Below are positions 18,275-27,356 of a stretch of 64,000 bases of DNA, in pieces; positions within the stretch are counted from its first letter, which is position 1, and each line of letters begins with the position of its first letter. The position numbers and the translations under genes were made by a program. This stretch comes from Paenibacillus sp. FSL H3-0469 (lineage in GTDB: Bacteria; Bacillota; Bacilli; Paenibacillales; Paenibacillaceae), in contig NZ_CP150302.1 of the NCBI RefSeq assembly GCF_038051945.1, forward strand, positions 1,054,001 to 1,118,000, written 5' to 3'. Below the pieces are notes generated by a model, which made no database searches, was not told the origin of the DNA, and saw only the letters and a program-made list of their open reading frames with translations.

Positions 18275-19453
18275 TCATATCGTCTTCCGTGGCGAGAACA
18301 ATAACCCTGCCAGCCCAAATACAATATACAGCCCGCCCATCACGGCAAACACACTGCCGCCCCAGCCGAATTGCAGCAGCAGCCCGCCGATGCCCGGACC
18401 CGCTATACTTCCCAGACTATAATGGAAGGAAGCGACTACATTGGCAGCGGGAAGCAGCTTGCGCGGCAGGATATCGGCGGCATAGCTTAACCCCAGCGAG
18501 AAAAAAGAGCCGACAAGTCCCCCGGCCACCATCAGCACCAGCAGGGTGAGCAGGAAATGGTCACCGGTAAACGGAAGCAGCGTGAAGGCCAGGCCTCCTC
18601 CTGTCCCCGCAGCAATCAGAATGGCCTTGCGGCCAAAGCGGTCGCTCCATATGCCGAGCGGCAGCTGGAGCAGCAGGCCCCCGATGCCTGCAAAAGGCAG
18701 CAGGGCGGCAATCTGGTCTGTACTGAATCCGGTGCGCAGCCCGTATACCGGGAAGCTGCTGTTCAGGCTGGCTTCCATATAGCCGTATAGCAGCGCCGGA
18801 ATCAGCGCATACCAAGCAAGCCGGTAGCTCCGGCCAAACCTGCTTGCCTGGCCTTCGCTGTGATCCATAGCTTCCGGACGTGAGTCAGGCAGCTTGAAGC
18901 CGACAATCAGCAGCACAATTACGAACAGCAGGGCTGTAATCAGGAACGGTGCGGACTGTCCGAACCGCAGCAGGCTGATACCCAGCGGTCCGAGGCTGAA
19001 GCCCAGGCCGTAGGACATCCCGTAGAGCGACAGGTTCCGTCCACGGTGCTCTGCCGGCGTCATGAGCAGCACCCAGAGCTGCGCGGCGTAGTTAACCGCC
19101 GAATCGCCGATCCCGACTAGCACGCGGAGCACGAACCAGATCTTCACGCCGGTAAGGAGCGGGAACAGCAGCAGTGATACCAGCACGAGCGCGAGACCGG
19201 CGGCGATCAGCTTTTTGAAGCCGATGGCGCCAAGCACCCGTTCCGCAATCAGGGTCATGGCAAATGAGCCTACATACAGCGCAGCTGCGTTAAGTCCGTT
19301 CAATGAGGACGATACGCCCTCCTGCTCCAGCAGAATGGATAAGACCGGCAGCAGCATCCCCTGGCTGAGCCCTGCCAGAATAATCACAGCAATCAAAATC
19401 GAATAATTCATTCTACCGCTCTGACCATGCGGCATCGGTGTGGAATCTGACAC
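18275..19453 (-). CDS. Major facilitator superfamily transporter
   Basis: The 392-residue membrane protein shows about twelve hydrophobic segments. The loop between TM2 and TM3 is GAIGFKKLIAAG, and the equivalent in the second half is WSDRFGRKAILIAAG, close to the MFS signature. The GTG start follows AGGAGGATTTATTT. It has the look of a drug or small-molecule exporter, but the substrate cannot be assigned. It is divergent from the ArsR-type regulator gene, 142 bases away, which could control it. Confidence 0.88.
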   Translation of the reverse strand: MSDSTPMPHGQSGRMNYSILIAVIILAGLSQGMLLPVLSILLEQEGVSSSLNGLNAAALYVGSFAMTLIAERVLGAIGFKKLIAAGLALVLVSLLLFPLLTGVKIWFVLRVLVGIGDSAVNYAAQLWVLLMTPAEHRGRNLSLYGMSYGLGFSLGPLGISLLRFGQSAPFLITALLFVIVLLIVGFKLPDSRPEAMDHSEGQASRFGRSYRLAWYALIPALLYGYMEASLNSSFPVYGLRTGFSTDQIAALLPFAGIGGLLLQLPLGIWSDRFGRKAILIAAGTGGGLAFTLLPFTGDHFLLTLLVLMVAGGLVGSFFSLGLSYAADILPRKLLPAANVVASFHYSLGSIAGPGIGGLLLQFGWGGSVFAVMGGLYIVFGLAGLLFSPRKTI

Positions 19454-19595
19454 AAATAAATCCTCCTATGTAATTCATTGATGTGCGGAACCTGATGTCC
19501 ATGCGGCAAACACCGAACATTATAGTAGACAACCCTCTTCAAAACAAGAGATAATATATAGAAGTGACTGATTTTCTGGAGGTGATCCGGCTTAA

Positions 19596-20513
19596 ATGAA
19601 GTATGAACTTAACATTGATGTTTCCCCCGTATACGAACTGCTGGACAGTTTCATGCTATATGTAACCAAGAAATGGACTTCTAACCTGGACATCGGCACC
19701 GACTGGATCCGGGATGTGGACGGCCGCTTCACTCCCGCGCAGCTGGCTGCACTGAAGCAGGCCGCCGAATGGCCGTTCGAAGATTATGATGTACTCTACG
19801 CCTGGGCCTACAGCCGGGGCGAGGCTTCCAAGGTGCTGCAGTTCCTGGCTGAGCTGGAGAACTCTTCACTTGAGGATTGCCTCCGGCGGACCGAGCCGTT
19901 CTTCCATAACTTCACGGCTGAGGAATGCGCACGGATCAAGAACGGGTATACGCCACTTTTGCGGATATGGTATGAGCATTATTTCCGCCATGTGGAGCAT
20001 ACCCTGCTGCCGCTGCTGATTGAAGACGCCTCCGAGAAAAAAATGCTGGAGAGCAAAATGGACATGGTCCCGCTGATCGAATATGCTTCCGGCGGAATTG
20101 TCATTGAGGATATTCCCGGGTTGGAGACGATCGTGCTGCTGCCTACCGTGCATAACCGGCCGATCAACACGTATTGCTTCTTCAAGAACCTGATGCTGGT
20201 GCAATATCCGGTAGATGTCCCTTCCGATAATGAAGAGGAGCCACCTACGGTGCTGCTTCGTTTAACACAGGCTCTCTCTGACCCTACCCGGCTGAGACTG
20301 CTGCGATTCGTGGCAAATGAACCGAAGACACTGTGGGAGATGCAGTCCGAGCTGAACCTGTCCCGGGAGATGCTGATGCATCATCTGCTTAGTCTGCGGG
20401 TCGCAGGGCTGCTGCGGGTCCATCTGCGCGGTGAAGGCACCGAACGCTATAGCATACGCCCTGACGGGGCCTCGGAGCTCCAGATGTTTCTGGAGTCTTA
20501 CATCCGTATCTAA
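19596..20513 (+). CDS. ArsR-type winged-helix transcriptional regulator with long N-terminal domain
   Basis: This 305-residue protein carries its DNA-binding part at the C terminus: LTQALSDPTRLRLLRFVA begins the helix-turn-helix and LLSLRVAGLLRVH ends it. The first 215 residues form a family-specific region with no metal-binding Cys motif visible. A GGAGGTGATCC ribosome site, fully complementary to 16S rRNA, precedes the ATG. Neighbours are a divergent MFS transporter and, 24 bases downstream, a HAD hydrolase in the same direction, both candidate targets or partners. Confidence 0.82.
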   Translation: MKYELNIDVSPVYELLDSFMLYVTKKWTSNLDIGTDWIRDVDGRFTPAQLAALKQAAEWPFEDYDVLYAWAYSRGEASKVLQFLAELENSSLEDCLRRTEPFFHNFTAEECARIKNGYTPLLRIWYEHYFRHVEHTLLPLLIEDASEKKMLESKMDMVPLIEYASGGIVIEDIPGLETIVLLPTVHNRPINTYCFFKNLMLVQYPVDVPSDNEEEPPTVLLRLTQALSDPTRLRLLRFVANEPKTLWEMQSELNLSREMLMHHLLSLRVAGLLRVHLRGEGTERYSIRPDGASELQMFLESYIRI

Positions 20514-20537
20514 CACACCAACTTAGGAGTGAACCTC

Positions 20538-21290
20538 ATGAAGTATTTGACCCAACAAGTGATCTTTGATCTCGACGATACCCTGGTGCATTGCAATAAG
20601 TATTTTGACCTCATTCTTGGACAGTATTTCGAGCTGATGTCAGACTGGTTCAGCGATTATCAGCCTACCATCGGCGAATTGCGCACTAAGCAGCTAGAGA
20701 TTGATGTCGAGACCGTTAGCACAAGCGGCCTGGCCAGCGACAATTTCCCGAAATCGCTGATTGCCACCTACCGTTATTTCTGCAGCAAATATAACCGCAA
20801 GCCCGATGCGTTCGAGGAACGGCAGCTGATGAAGCTGGGGATGAGCGTGTACGACCAGGAGGTGGAAGCATATCCCGGCATGGTGGAGACGCTGGATACC
20901 CTCAAACAGGAGGGCCATTCGCTCTATCTCTATACCGGCGGCGACGACACCATCCAGCAGCGCAAAATCGCCCAAATGAAGCTGGACGCCTATTTCGATG
21001 ACCGTATCTATATCCGCCAGCACAAGAATGTGGAGGCGCTTGAGAATATCCTGACCACCTACCCGTTCGACCGCAAAATCACCTGGATGATCGGCAACTC
21101 CCTGCGTACGGATGTATTGCCCGCGCTGACTGCCGGGATCAACAGCATCTATCTGAAGCAGCCGAATGAGTGGCTCTACAATCTGATTGAGCTGGAACGG
21201 GAGATGCAGCAGTCCGTCCTGACCATCTCTGCCATTCACGAGGTGCCTCCGGTGATCCGCACCGCTGCGCTGCGGGAGCATCACGGCTGA
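20538..21290 (+). CDS. HAD-superfamily hydrolase
   Basis: The 250-residue product has motif I VIFDLDDTLV with the nucleophile Asp, motif II around LYTGGDD, and motifs III/IV in KITWMIGNSLRTD, where the usual GDS reads GNS while the later Asp is kept. A four-helix cap lies between. ATG 20538 with TTAGGAG upstream is preferred to GTG 20529. It probably dephosphorylates a small metabolite; the substrate is unknown. Likely cotranscribed with the regulator gene upstream. Confidence 0.82.
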   Translation: MKYLTQQVIFDLDDTLVHCNKYFDLILGQYFELMSDWFSDYQPTIGELRTKQLEIDVETVSTSGLASDNFPKSLIATYRYFCSKYNRKPDAFEERQLMKLGMSVYDQEVEAYPGMVETLDTLKQEGHSLYLYTGGDDTIQQRKIAQMKLDAYFDDRIYIRQHKNVEALENILTTYPFDRKITWMIGNSLRTDVLPALTAGINSIYLKQPNEWLYNLIELEREMQQSVLTISAIHEVPPVIRTAALREHHG

Positions 21291-21399
21291 TTGACCAGCA
21301 TCATCAGAAGCAGGCAATTGTTACAAATGGCATAGGCAGCCTGCCGCCGGTATGTTTATACTATTTGAGTAGATTTTCACACCGCTCAGGAGGCTGGCC

Positions 21400-22137
21400 A
21401 TGAATAACAAAGCTAACCGTTCCAGGAACACCCCCAATCACGGGCGTCTGCTCCCTATGCTGCTTGCAGTGATTGCCGTGCTGCTAATCGCCCTTCTTGC
21501 CTTCTTCCTTACACAGGGCAAATCTTCCGGCACAGAGGCGCTCGATAATCTTCCCAACTACACCGATGTGAAGGGCAAGATTGTCGTAGACGGGCTGAAA
21601 TACGAGAAGCAGCCGCATTTGGGCAGCGAAGACGCCAAGGTGAAGGTGATCGAATTCGCCGATTTCAAATGCCCTGCCTGCAAAAATTGGACCGCCACCT
21701 ACCTCGATACGTTCATCAAGGACTACGTTGACAGCGGAAAGGTCCAGTTCTACTTCATGAACTTCGCCTTCATTGACCGGGATTCTTATCTGGCCGCCAG
21801 TGCCGGGGAAGCTATCTATCAGCAGAATAACGAGAAGTTCTGGGAGTATCTCCACAAGCTCTACGAGAACCAGGGTGACGAGAGCAAGATCTGGGCAACC
21901 CAGAAGTTCATCAGTAAGTTCGTGAAGGATAATATTACAGGAATTGACCAGGAGCGGTTCGAGCAGGATCTGAAGAACCATACGTATATGTACGATGTCA
22001 AAGAGGACTTCAAAATCGCCGGAGCCTACGGCGTCAACGGCACACCAAAGTTCATGGTGAACGGCGTCCTGCTGCCGGATTCCTCCTATGAAGGCTTAAG
22101 TGCCACCATTGAAGCAGCCTTAAGTGAAGCTAAGTAA
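21400..22137 (+). CDS. DsbA-family membrane-anchored thiol-disulfide oxidoreductase
   Basis: This 245-residue protein has one N-terminal membrane segment (about 13-34) and an external thioredoxin fold of the DsbA/BdbD type. The redox site is CPAC in DFKCPACKNW. The cis-Pro region is GTPKFMVNG. It should introduce disulfides into exported proteins, but a BdbC-type quinone-coupled partner is not next to it. Start follows CAGGAGGCTGGCC. A strong terminator follows. Confidence 0.88.
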   Translation: MNNKANRSRNTPNHGRLLPMLLAVIAVLLIALLAFFLTQGKSSGTEALDNLPNYTDVKGKIVVDGLKYEKQPHLGSEDAKVKVIEFADFKCPACKNWTATYLDTFIKDYVDSGKVQFYFMNFAFIDRDSYLAASAGEAIYQQNNEKFWEYLHKLYENQGDESKIWATQKFISKFVKDNITGIDQERFEQDLKNHTYMYDVKEDFKIAGAYGVNGTPKFMVNGVLLPDSSYEGLSATIEAALSEAK

Positions 22138-22166
22138 CTTAACCCCAAAACACTTAATTTCCTATT

Positions 22167-22209
22167 AAAAGAGCGCCCCGGCCGGGAGATCTGGCCGGGG
22201 CGCTCTTCA
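22167..22209. terminator. Bidirectional terminator
   Basis: Perfect 15-pair stem AAGAGCGCCCCGGCC / GGCCGGGGCGCTCTT, loop GGGAGATCT, between the convergent DsbA-like and topB genes. Confidence 0.9.
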
Positions 22210-22236
22210 GTTAATGAATGATCAACAGGTAATGAA

Positions 22237-24516
22237 TTATTCCACAGCCAGCTGGCCCGTATCCATATTCTGCAGCACCAGCTTGCCTTCAAGCGGCTGG
22301 CCGTCCTCGCCGGTCAGCTTCAGCTTCCCGGTTCGGCCCTTCTCAATCAGGGCCTTCACCTGAGTGTCGGTAAGCGTGCGCCCGTGATTCTCCTTCCAGA
22401 TCACGAAGCCGCAGCCCTCCTTATAATGAGAGCAGCCGTAGCCCTTGCGGCCCATGAAGATCATGCCGCCGCAGCCGGGACGCGGGCAGCTGCCGATGAC
22501 CTTCGGCCCGGTATCCCCGCTCTTCCCGGCAGCCGCAGGTGCCGCGCGCCGCGATTTTGCCGCTGCGGGCGTGCCCCCGGCCGGTTTGGATTCGGCGGCC
22601 TTGCGCGGCGCAGCAGCGGAGCTGCGGCCCTTGCCGCCGCTGTTCAGCGAAGGCGTCTCGCCTTCGAAGGAGGTCTTGGCGGCGCGCGACTGCACGCGTA
22701 CCTTGTCCACAATCATCGAAGCGAAGCGCTTGACGTTCTCCATGAATTGCCCGTCCGCTGCGGTGCCGCGGGCAATTTCATTGAGCCGGCGCTCCCACTG
22801 CCCGGTCATTTCCGGGGAGGTCAGCAGCTCCACGCCTGCCCCGCGGATCAGCTCAACCGCCGTCCGCCCCTTTTGGGTGATGGCGATCTTTTTCCCCTGC
22901 ATCTCCACATAGCCGACATTCTTCAGCCGTTCAATCGTAGCTGCCCGGGTCGCCGGAGTGCCCAGCCCCGAGTCCTTCATGGCATCGCGCAGCTCTTCAT
23001 CCTCAATCTGCTTGCCTGCACTCTCCATGGCCTTCAGCAAGGTTCCTTCCGTGTAATGCTTCGGAGGCTGGGTATCCTTCTCCTTCACAATGGCATCGCT
23101 GCAGAGCACTTCACCGTCCGCGTTGACCGAGAACGGCTCGTTCACCTCAAGCTCCTCTTCCTCCTCATCCTCCTTGCCTTTACCCTTGGCCGGTTTGGAT
23201 TTGTCCTTCTTCTGGTCTGCATAAATCACCTTCCAGCCGAGGCTGAGCAGCTCCTTGACCGTCGTCTTGAACTTCTCGGCTTCCACTTCGGTCATCACCG
23301 TATGCACCTTATATTCCGCTGCCGGATAGAACTGGGAGAGAAAGCGGCGGACAATCAGATCATAGAGCTTGGCCTCATCCGCACTCAGCCCGTTCGCCTT
23401 ACGATTCGTAGGCAGAATCGCATGGTGATCCTCCACCTTGGACGGATTACAGATAAATTTGTTGCCTTTATGGACCAGGTTACGGTTCGCACCCTTCACC
23501 CAATCGTCGTACTGCGTGCCCTGAAGGGCCGACAACGTCTTGTGCATTTCAGGAATATTCTGCTCCGTAACATAGTTGGAGTTGGTACGCGGGTATGAGA
23601 TTACCTTGTGCTTCTCATATAGCGCCTGGGCGATATCCAGTGTTTTTTTGGCGGAGAAGGCGTATTTCCCGTTCGCCTCACGCTGCAGCAGCGTCAGATC
23701 GTACAGCTTGTTCGGATATTCCTTGGTCTCTTTGACCTCATAGAGAACAATCCGGGCGGGCTTGCCTTTGACCTTGCCCGCAAGCGCCTCTGCCTTCGCA
23801 CCATCCGTTAACCGGTCACCCTGCCACATTCCCTTATACGTCAGCTCATTCTGGGTGAAATGCCCTTCCACCTCAAAGAACTTCAGCGAGGAGAAGGCCT
23901 CGATGGTCTTCTGACGGTCATAGATCAGCGCAAGCACCGGGGTCTGTACCCGGCCTACTGAGAGCAGCACATTATGCTTGGTGGTAAAAGCGCGCGAGCC
24001 GTTCATCCCGATCAGCCAGTCCGCCTCGCTGCGTGCCCGGGCTGCTTTGGTCAGATTCTCGTATTCCGACCCGTCCTTCAGCTCCTGGAAGCCCTTGCGG
24101 ATCGTCTCCGGTGTCAGATCTGAGATCCACAGCCGCTTCACCGGCTGGTTCAGCTCCAGGTAACGCTGAATCAGCGAGAAAATATGCTGACCCTCACGCC
24201 CGGCATCGCAGGAGTTCACCAGCAGATCGCTGCGCTTCGCCAGCTCCCCGATCACCTTCAGCTGATCCATGGTGCGTGCATTGGGCAGCAGCTTGAACTC
24301 CTCGGGGATGATCGGCAGATCATTAATGTTCCATTTTTTATATTTATTGTCGTAGGCTTCAGGCTCTGCCAGGCCAATCAGATGCCCAATTGCCCAGGTG
24401 ATGATGTACTGCTCCCCTTCCAGATAGGAACGGTAGTTTTTGGCCTTCGGTTCTATTGCGGCGGCGATATTCCGCCCCATGTCCGGTTTCTCCGCAATAA
24501 TGAGTGTCTTCAACAA
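22237..24516 (-). CDS. topB: DNA topoisomerase III
   Basis: The 759-residue type IA topoisomerase relaxes negative supercoils and decatenates DNA. The Toprim domain starts LIIAEKPDMGRNIAAAIE and has NSCDAGREGQ. The catalytic Tyr lies in ISYPRTNSNYV. The C-terminal 130 residues hold a Lys/Ala/Pro-rich linker and a Cys-type zinc-ribbon-like segment (CPRPGCGGM, GCSHYKEGCG). Start is TTG, with GGAG six bases upstream and a second TTG one codon later. An acidic insertion (GKEDEEEEELEV) near residue 435 is present. Single gene with no obvious operon partner. Confidence 0.95.
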   Translation of the reverse strand: MLKTLIIAEKPDMGRNIAAAIEPKAKNYRSYLEGEQYIITWAIGHLIGLAEPEAYDNKYKKWNINDLPIIPEEFKLLPNARTMDQLKVIGELAKRSDLLVNSCDAGREGQHIFSLIQRYLELNQPVKRLWISDLTPETIRKGFQELKDGSEYENLTKAARARSEADWLIGMNGSRAFTTKHNVLLSVGRVQTPVLALIYDRQKTIEAFSSLKFFEVEGHFTQNELTYKGMWQGDRLTDGAKAEALAGKVKGKPARIVLYEVKETKEYPNKLYDLTLLQREANGKYAFSAKKTLDIAQALYEKHKVISYPRTNSNYVTEQNIPEMHKTLSALQGTQYDDWVKGANRNLVHKGNKFICNPSKVEDHHAILPTNRKANGLSADEAKLYDLIVRRFLSQFYPAAEYKVHTVMTEVEAEKFKTTVKELLSLGWKVIYADQKKDKSKPAKGKGKEDEEEEELEVNEPFSVNADGEVLCSDAIVKEKDTQPPKHYTEGTLLKAMESAGKQIEDEELRDAMKDSGLGTPATRAATIERLKNVGYVEMQGKKIAITQKGRTAVELIRGAGVELLTSPEMTGQWERRLNEIARGTAADGQFMENVKRFASMIVDKVRVQSRAAKTSFEGETPSLNSGGKGRSSAAAPRKAAESKPAGGTPAAAKSRRAAPAAAGKSGDTGPKVIGSCPRPGCGGMIFMGRKGYGCSHYKEGCGFVIWKENHGRTLTDTQVKALIEKGRTGKLKLTGEDGQPLEGKLVLQNMDTGQLAVE

Positions 24517-24616
24517 TAATCGCTCCTTACCCTCGGTTCATTACAAAAGTTGTCCAGTAGTCTATTATACCATTCCCGGACCCCAAAATCCGCTTCACAT
24601 GATTAAAGCCTGTGAC

Positions 24617-25030
24617 CTATGGGCGGAAGATAGCCATCAGAATGAGCAGCGTCCCGACGATCAGGCTGAACAGCTCAAGCACATCTCCCCTGGACCAGTG
24701 CCTGCGGAAAAATACAATTGCAGGCTGGGCAAGCCCCGCTATCAGATACAGAACGGCCAGCAGCAGACCAAAGGAAAGTATGGTGAAGACAGGCGCATTG
24801 CTTTGCGGACCCCCAATGAAGGTAATCAGCACAATTAGCACGGACAGAATATACAGAATACACCGGAAGAAGATAATCCACGGCCCGGACTTTGCGGGTG
24901 CCGGTTCTACCGGGACTTGCTGTTCCTTGGCCCGCTCTTCCAATAGGCGGCGGATCTCTTCGGGATGCTCGTTACGCATTTTCTGCATCTGTCTGGCATT
25001 GTCAAGCCGGCGTCTCAAGCGTCCAAACAT
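24617..25030 (-). CDS. Small membrane protein of unknown function
   Basis: The 137-residue product begins with a basic, probably helical, cytoplasmic region (MFGRLRRRLDNARQMQKM), then has three hydrophobic segments (about 50-70, 77-97 and 117-135). Start follows GAGGGGGAAAGA. No family recognised. It lies between topB and proS on the same strand with gaps of 67-100 bases. Confidence 0.7.
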   Translation of the reverse strand: MFGRLRRRLDNARQMQKMRNEHPEEIRRLLEERAKEQQVPVEPAPAKSGPWIIFFRCILYILSVLIVLITFIGGPQSNAPVFTILSFGLLLAVLYLIAGLAQPAIVFFRRHWSRGDVLELFSLIVGTLLILMAIFRP

Positions 25031-25097
25031 TCTTTCCCCCTCCTCTCCAAGGTAGCGGATTCATGTGGCTTTTCCCCTATTTTACCAGAGCTTCAAT

Positions 25098-26828
25098 TCA
25101 AGCAAAAGCAGTATCCGGTGCGGACTTCAGACTGCTTACGCGCAGCACGGCCTCACCCATATCAATTACTTCCTTGTTACCCGTTCTGCGGTCCATGTAT
25201 TCAACCCTGTGCTCTGCGGCCAGCTTGCCGACAACCAGCGCAAACGGTATACCGATTAGTCCGGCATCCTTGAATTTGACCCCGGCCCGCTCATCGCGGT
25301 CGTCCAGCAGGGTATCGATGCCCAAGGCGGTCAGCCGTGCATACAGGGCTTCGGCCAGCTCACGCTGTGCTGTATCTTTGATAGACATCAGCAGAATATG
25401 AACCGTATATGGAGCCAGGCTCTGCGGCCAAACCAGCCCTTGGTCATCGTTGTTCTGCTCAGCCACTGCGGCCAGCAAGCGGGAGATTCCTATGCCGTAG
25501 CAGCCCATTACCATTGGCTGGCTGCGGCCGTCTGCATCCAGATAATCTGCCCCCAGCTTCTCGCTGTAGACCGTCCCCAGCTTGAAGACATGCCCTACCT
25601 CGATGCCCTGATGGAAATCCAGCTCCCCTTCCCCGCACTGCGGACAGCTGTCGCCAGTGACCGCATTACGGAAATCCCCCACCTGCGTCAGCGGAAAGTC
25701 CCGGCCGGGCACCACTCCACGCAGATGGTAATCCTCATCCCCCGCGCCTGTGACTGCTTCAGTCATCGCTGCAACAGCAGCATCTACCAAGACAGGCACA
25801 GACAATCCGGCAGGACCGACATAACCGTTTACGGTTCCGGCGCTCTCCTGTACATGCATGGCATCAGCCAGCATAATGTCACCGCAGCTGAGGTACTTCT
25901 GGACCTTCAGCTCATTCACCCCATGATCGCCTCGGACCAGCACAGCAAATGTCTTGCCTCCGCCCGTGTAGATTAATGTCTTGATGATATCCTGCGGTCT
26001 GAGCTGACTCTCCTGCTCCAGCTGCTGAATGGTCTTCTGGGCAGGGGTATGGAATCGCTCTGGAGCAGGCCGTCCGGCAAAATCTTGTCTATGCGGCGCG
26101 GCCCCGCTCTGCACTTCCGCCTGCTCCAGATTCGCAGCATATCCGCATAGGGAACACACAGCTACCGTATCCTCGCCTCTCTCTGACAGAGCCATGAATT
26201 CATGATTCTGGCCTTTGCCGCCAATCGCTCCGGCATTCGCCTGCACCGCCCGGTACTTCAGGCCGCAGCGGTCAAAGATCCGCTCATAAGCGCTGTACAT
26301 CACCTGATAGGCCAGATCCAGGCCTTCCCAGTCCGTATCAAACGAATAGGCATCCTTCATCAGGAATTCCCTGCCCCGCAGAAGTCCTGAGCGCGGACGA
26401 CGTTCATCCCGGAACTTCGTCTGGATCTGATAGACGGTCAGCGGCAGCCGCCGGTAGGAGCTGATCTCTCCGCGCATTAGCGCCGTAACCACTTCCTCAT
26501 GGGTCGGACCCAGCACGAACTCACGGTCGTGACGGTCGCGGAGCTTCATCAGCTCTTTGCCGTACACCTCATAACGTTCCGATTCTCTCCAGAGCTCTGC
26601 TGGCTGCATGGAAGGCATAAGAACCTCCTGCGCACCGGCGGACTCCATTTCCTGGCGCACGATCTGTTCTATCCTGCGCAGCACCCGCCGTCCGAGCGGC
26701 AAATAGGTGTATACCCCGGCGGCCACCTGCCGGATATATCCCGCACGCAGCAGCAGCTGGTGGCTCCTTGTCTCTGCTTCGGCAGGAGCTTCGCGCAGAG
26801 TAGTAACTAATAGATTGGTTTGACGCAT
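25098..26828 (-). CDS. proS: Prolyl-tRNA synthetase
   Basis: The 576-residue class II synthetase charges tRNA-Pro. Class II motifs are visible: motif 2 in TKFRDERRPRSGLLRGREF and motif 3 in GCYGIGISRLLAA. The bacterial-type editing insertion lies between them, and the anticodon-binding domain (APYTVHILLMSIKD) ends the protein. ATG 26828 is supported by AAGAGG upstream and by the usual start MRQTNLL; a longer in-frame reading would extend into the leader. A T-box riboswitch precedes the gene, so expression rises when uncharged tRNA-Pro accumulates. Confidence 0.96.
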   Translation of the reverse strand: MRQTNLLVTTLREAPAEAETRSHQLLLRAGYIRQVAAGVYTYLPLGRRVLRRIEQIVRQEMESAGAQEVLMPSMQPAELWRESERYEVYGKELMKLRDRHDREFVLGPTHEEVVTALMRGEISSYRRLPLTVYQIQTKFRDERRPRSGLLRGREFLMKDAYSFDTDWEGLDLAYQVMYSAYERIFDRCGLKYRAVQANAGAIGGKGQNHEFMALSERGEDTVAVCSLCGYAANLEQAEVQSGAAPHRQDFAGRPAPERFHTPAQKTIQQLEQESQLRPQDIIKTLIYTGGGKTFAVLVRGDHGVNELKVQKYLSCGDIMLADAMHVQESAGTVNGYVGPAGLSVPVLVDAAVAAMTEAVTGAGDEDYHLRGVVPGRDFPLTQVGDFRNAVTGDSCPQCGEGELDFHQGIEVGHVFKLGTVYSEKLGADYLDADGRSQPMVMGCYGIGISRLLAAVAEQNNDDQGLVWPQSLAPYTVHILLMSIKDTAQRELAEALYARLTALGIDTLLDDRDERAGVKFKDAGLIGIPFALVVGKLAAEHRVEYMDRRTGNKEVIDMGEAVLRVSSLKSAPDTAFA

Positions 26829-26896
26829 ACAGATCAGCCTCTTTCGTCGATAAGTGTGTACAGATATAGAACATTTCGCTGCCATAATGAGAACGC

Positions 26897-27157
26897 AAAA
26901 AAGACGCATCCGTCAGGGACGAATGCGCCGTGTTACCACCCTGTTTCAACCTCCAGACTCTCCAAGCCTGCGGTCCTCTAATCCGGATAACGGCCGGGTC
27001 CGGCAGAATTATGCCCATCTTCAGCATAAGCTGCAGCTTCCAAGGCAGGATTGGTGTCTTACGCACTCGGGGGATCTTTCAGCCGGTGAATCCCCTCGCT
27101 GTTCCGGCGCTTACAGATACCAGGTCCTTGGTCAACGCTGTTACGTTATAAATGTTG
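26897..27157 (-). ncRNA. T-box riboswitch leader of proS
   Basis: On the minus strand the T-box core AGGGTGGTAACACGG lies at 26928-26942 and is followed by a terminator (GCATTCGTC / GACGGATGC, then TTTTTT at 26897-26902). At the base of stem I, CCAAGG (27126-27131) pairs with CCTTGG (27040-27045). The facing internal loop holds the proline codon CCU at 27047-27049 followed by a G, as expected for a specifier. Binding of uncharged tRNA-Pro should favour the antiterminator. Confidence 0.9.
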
Positions 27158-27163
27158 GTACTT

Positions 27164-27192
27164 AATCTATACGATATTTCGGGCTGCGTCAA
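27164..27192 (-). promoter_or_regulatory. Likely promoter of the proS leader
   Basis: Minus-strand TTGACG (27187-27192) and TAGATT (27164-27169) are 17 bases apart, placing the transcript start just before stem I of the T-box. Confidence 0.5.
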
Positions 27193-27356
27193 GGCGGCGA
27201 TGAATAGATCGTGAATGCAATTAAATATTTTGCAGCAAATATCTTCAGATATGACAAGAATGTGTCGATAAATTCAATAGGATAAGAGGTATTCAGAGAG
27301 AAACGGCTAGCGATACTACCAGCCGATTTCCATGTACCAGAGGGGGAACCGTTCCA

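Noticed and set aside
19450..19595. Operator for the ArsR-type regulator between it and the MFS gene
   Set aside because: No clear inverted repeat could be read in the 142-base gap, so none is claimed.
27310..27340. Sigma-D type promoter (GCCGATTT) before the chemoreceptor gene
   Set aside because: There is no TAAA at 14-16 bases upstream, and the site would place the transcript start almost on the ribosome site.
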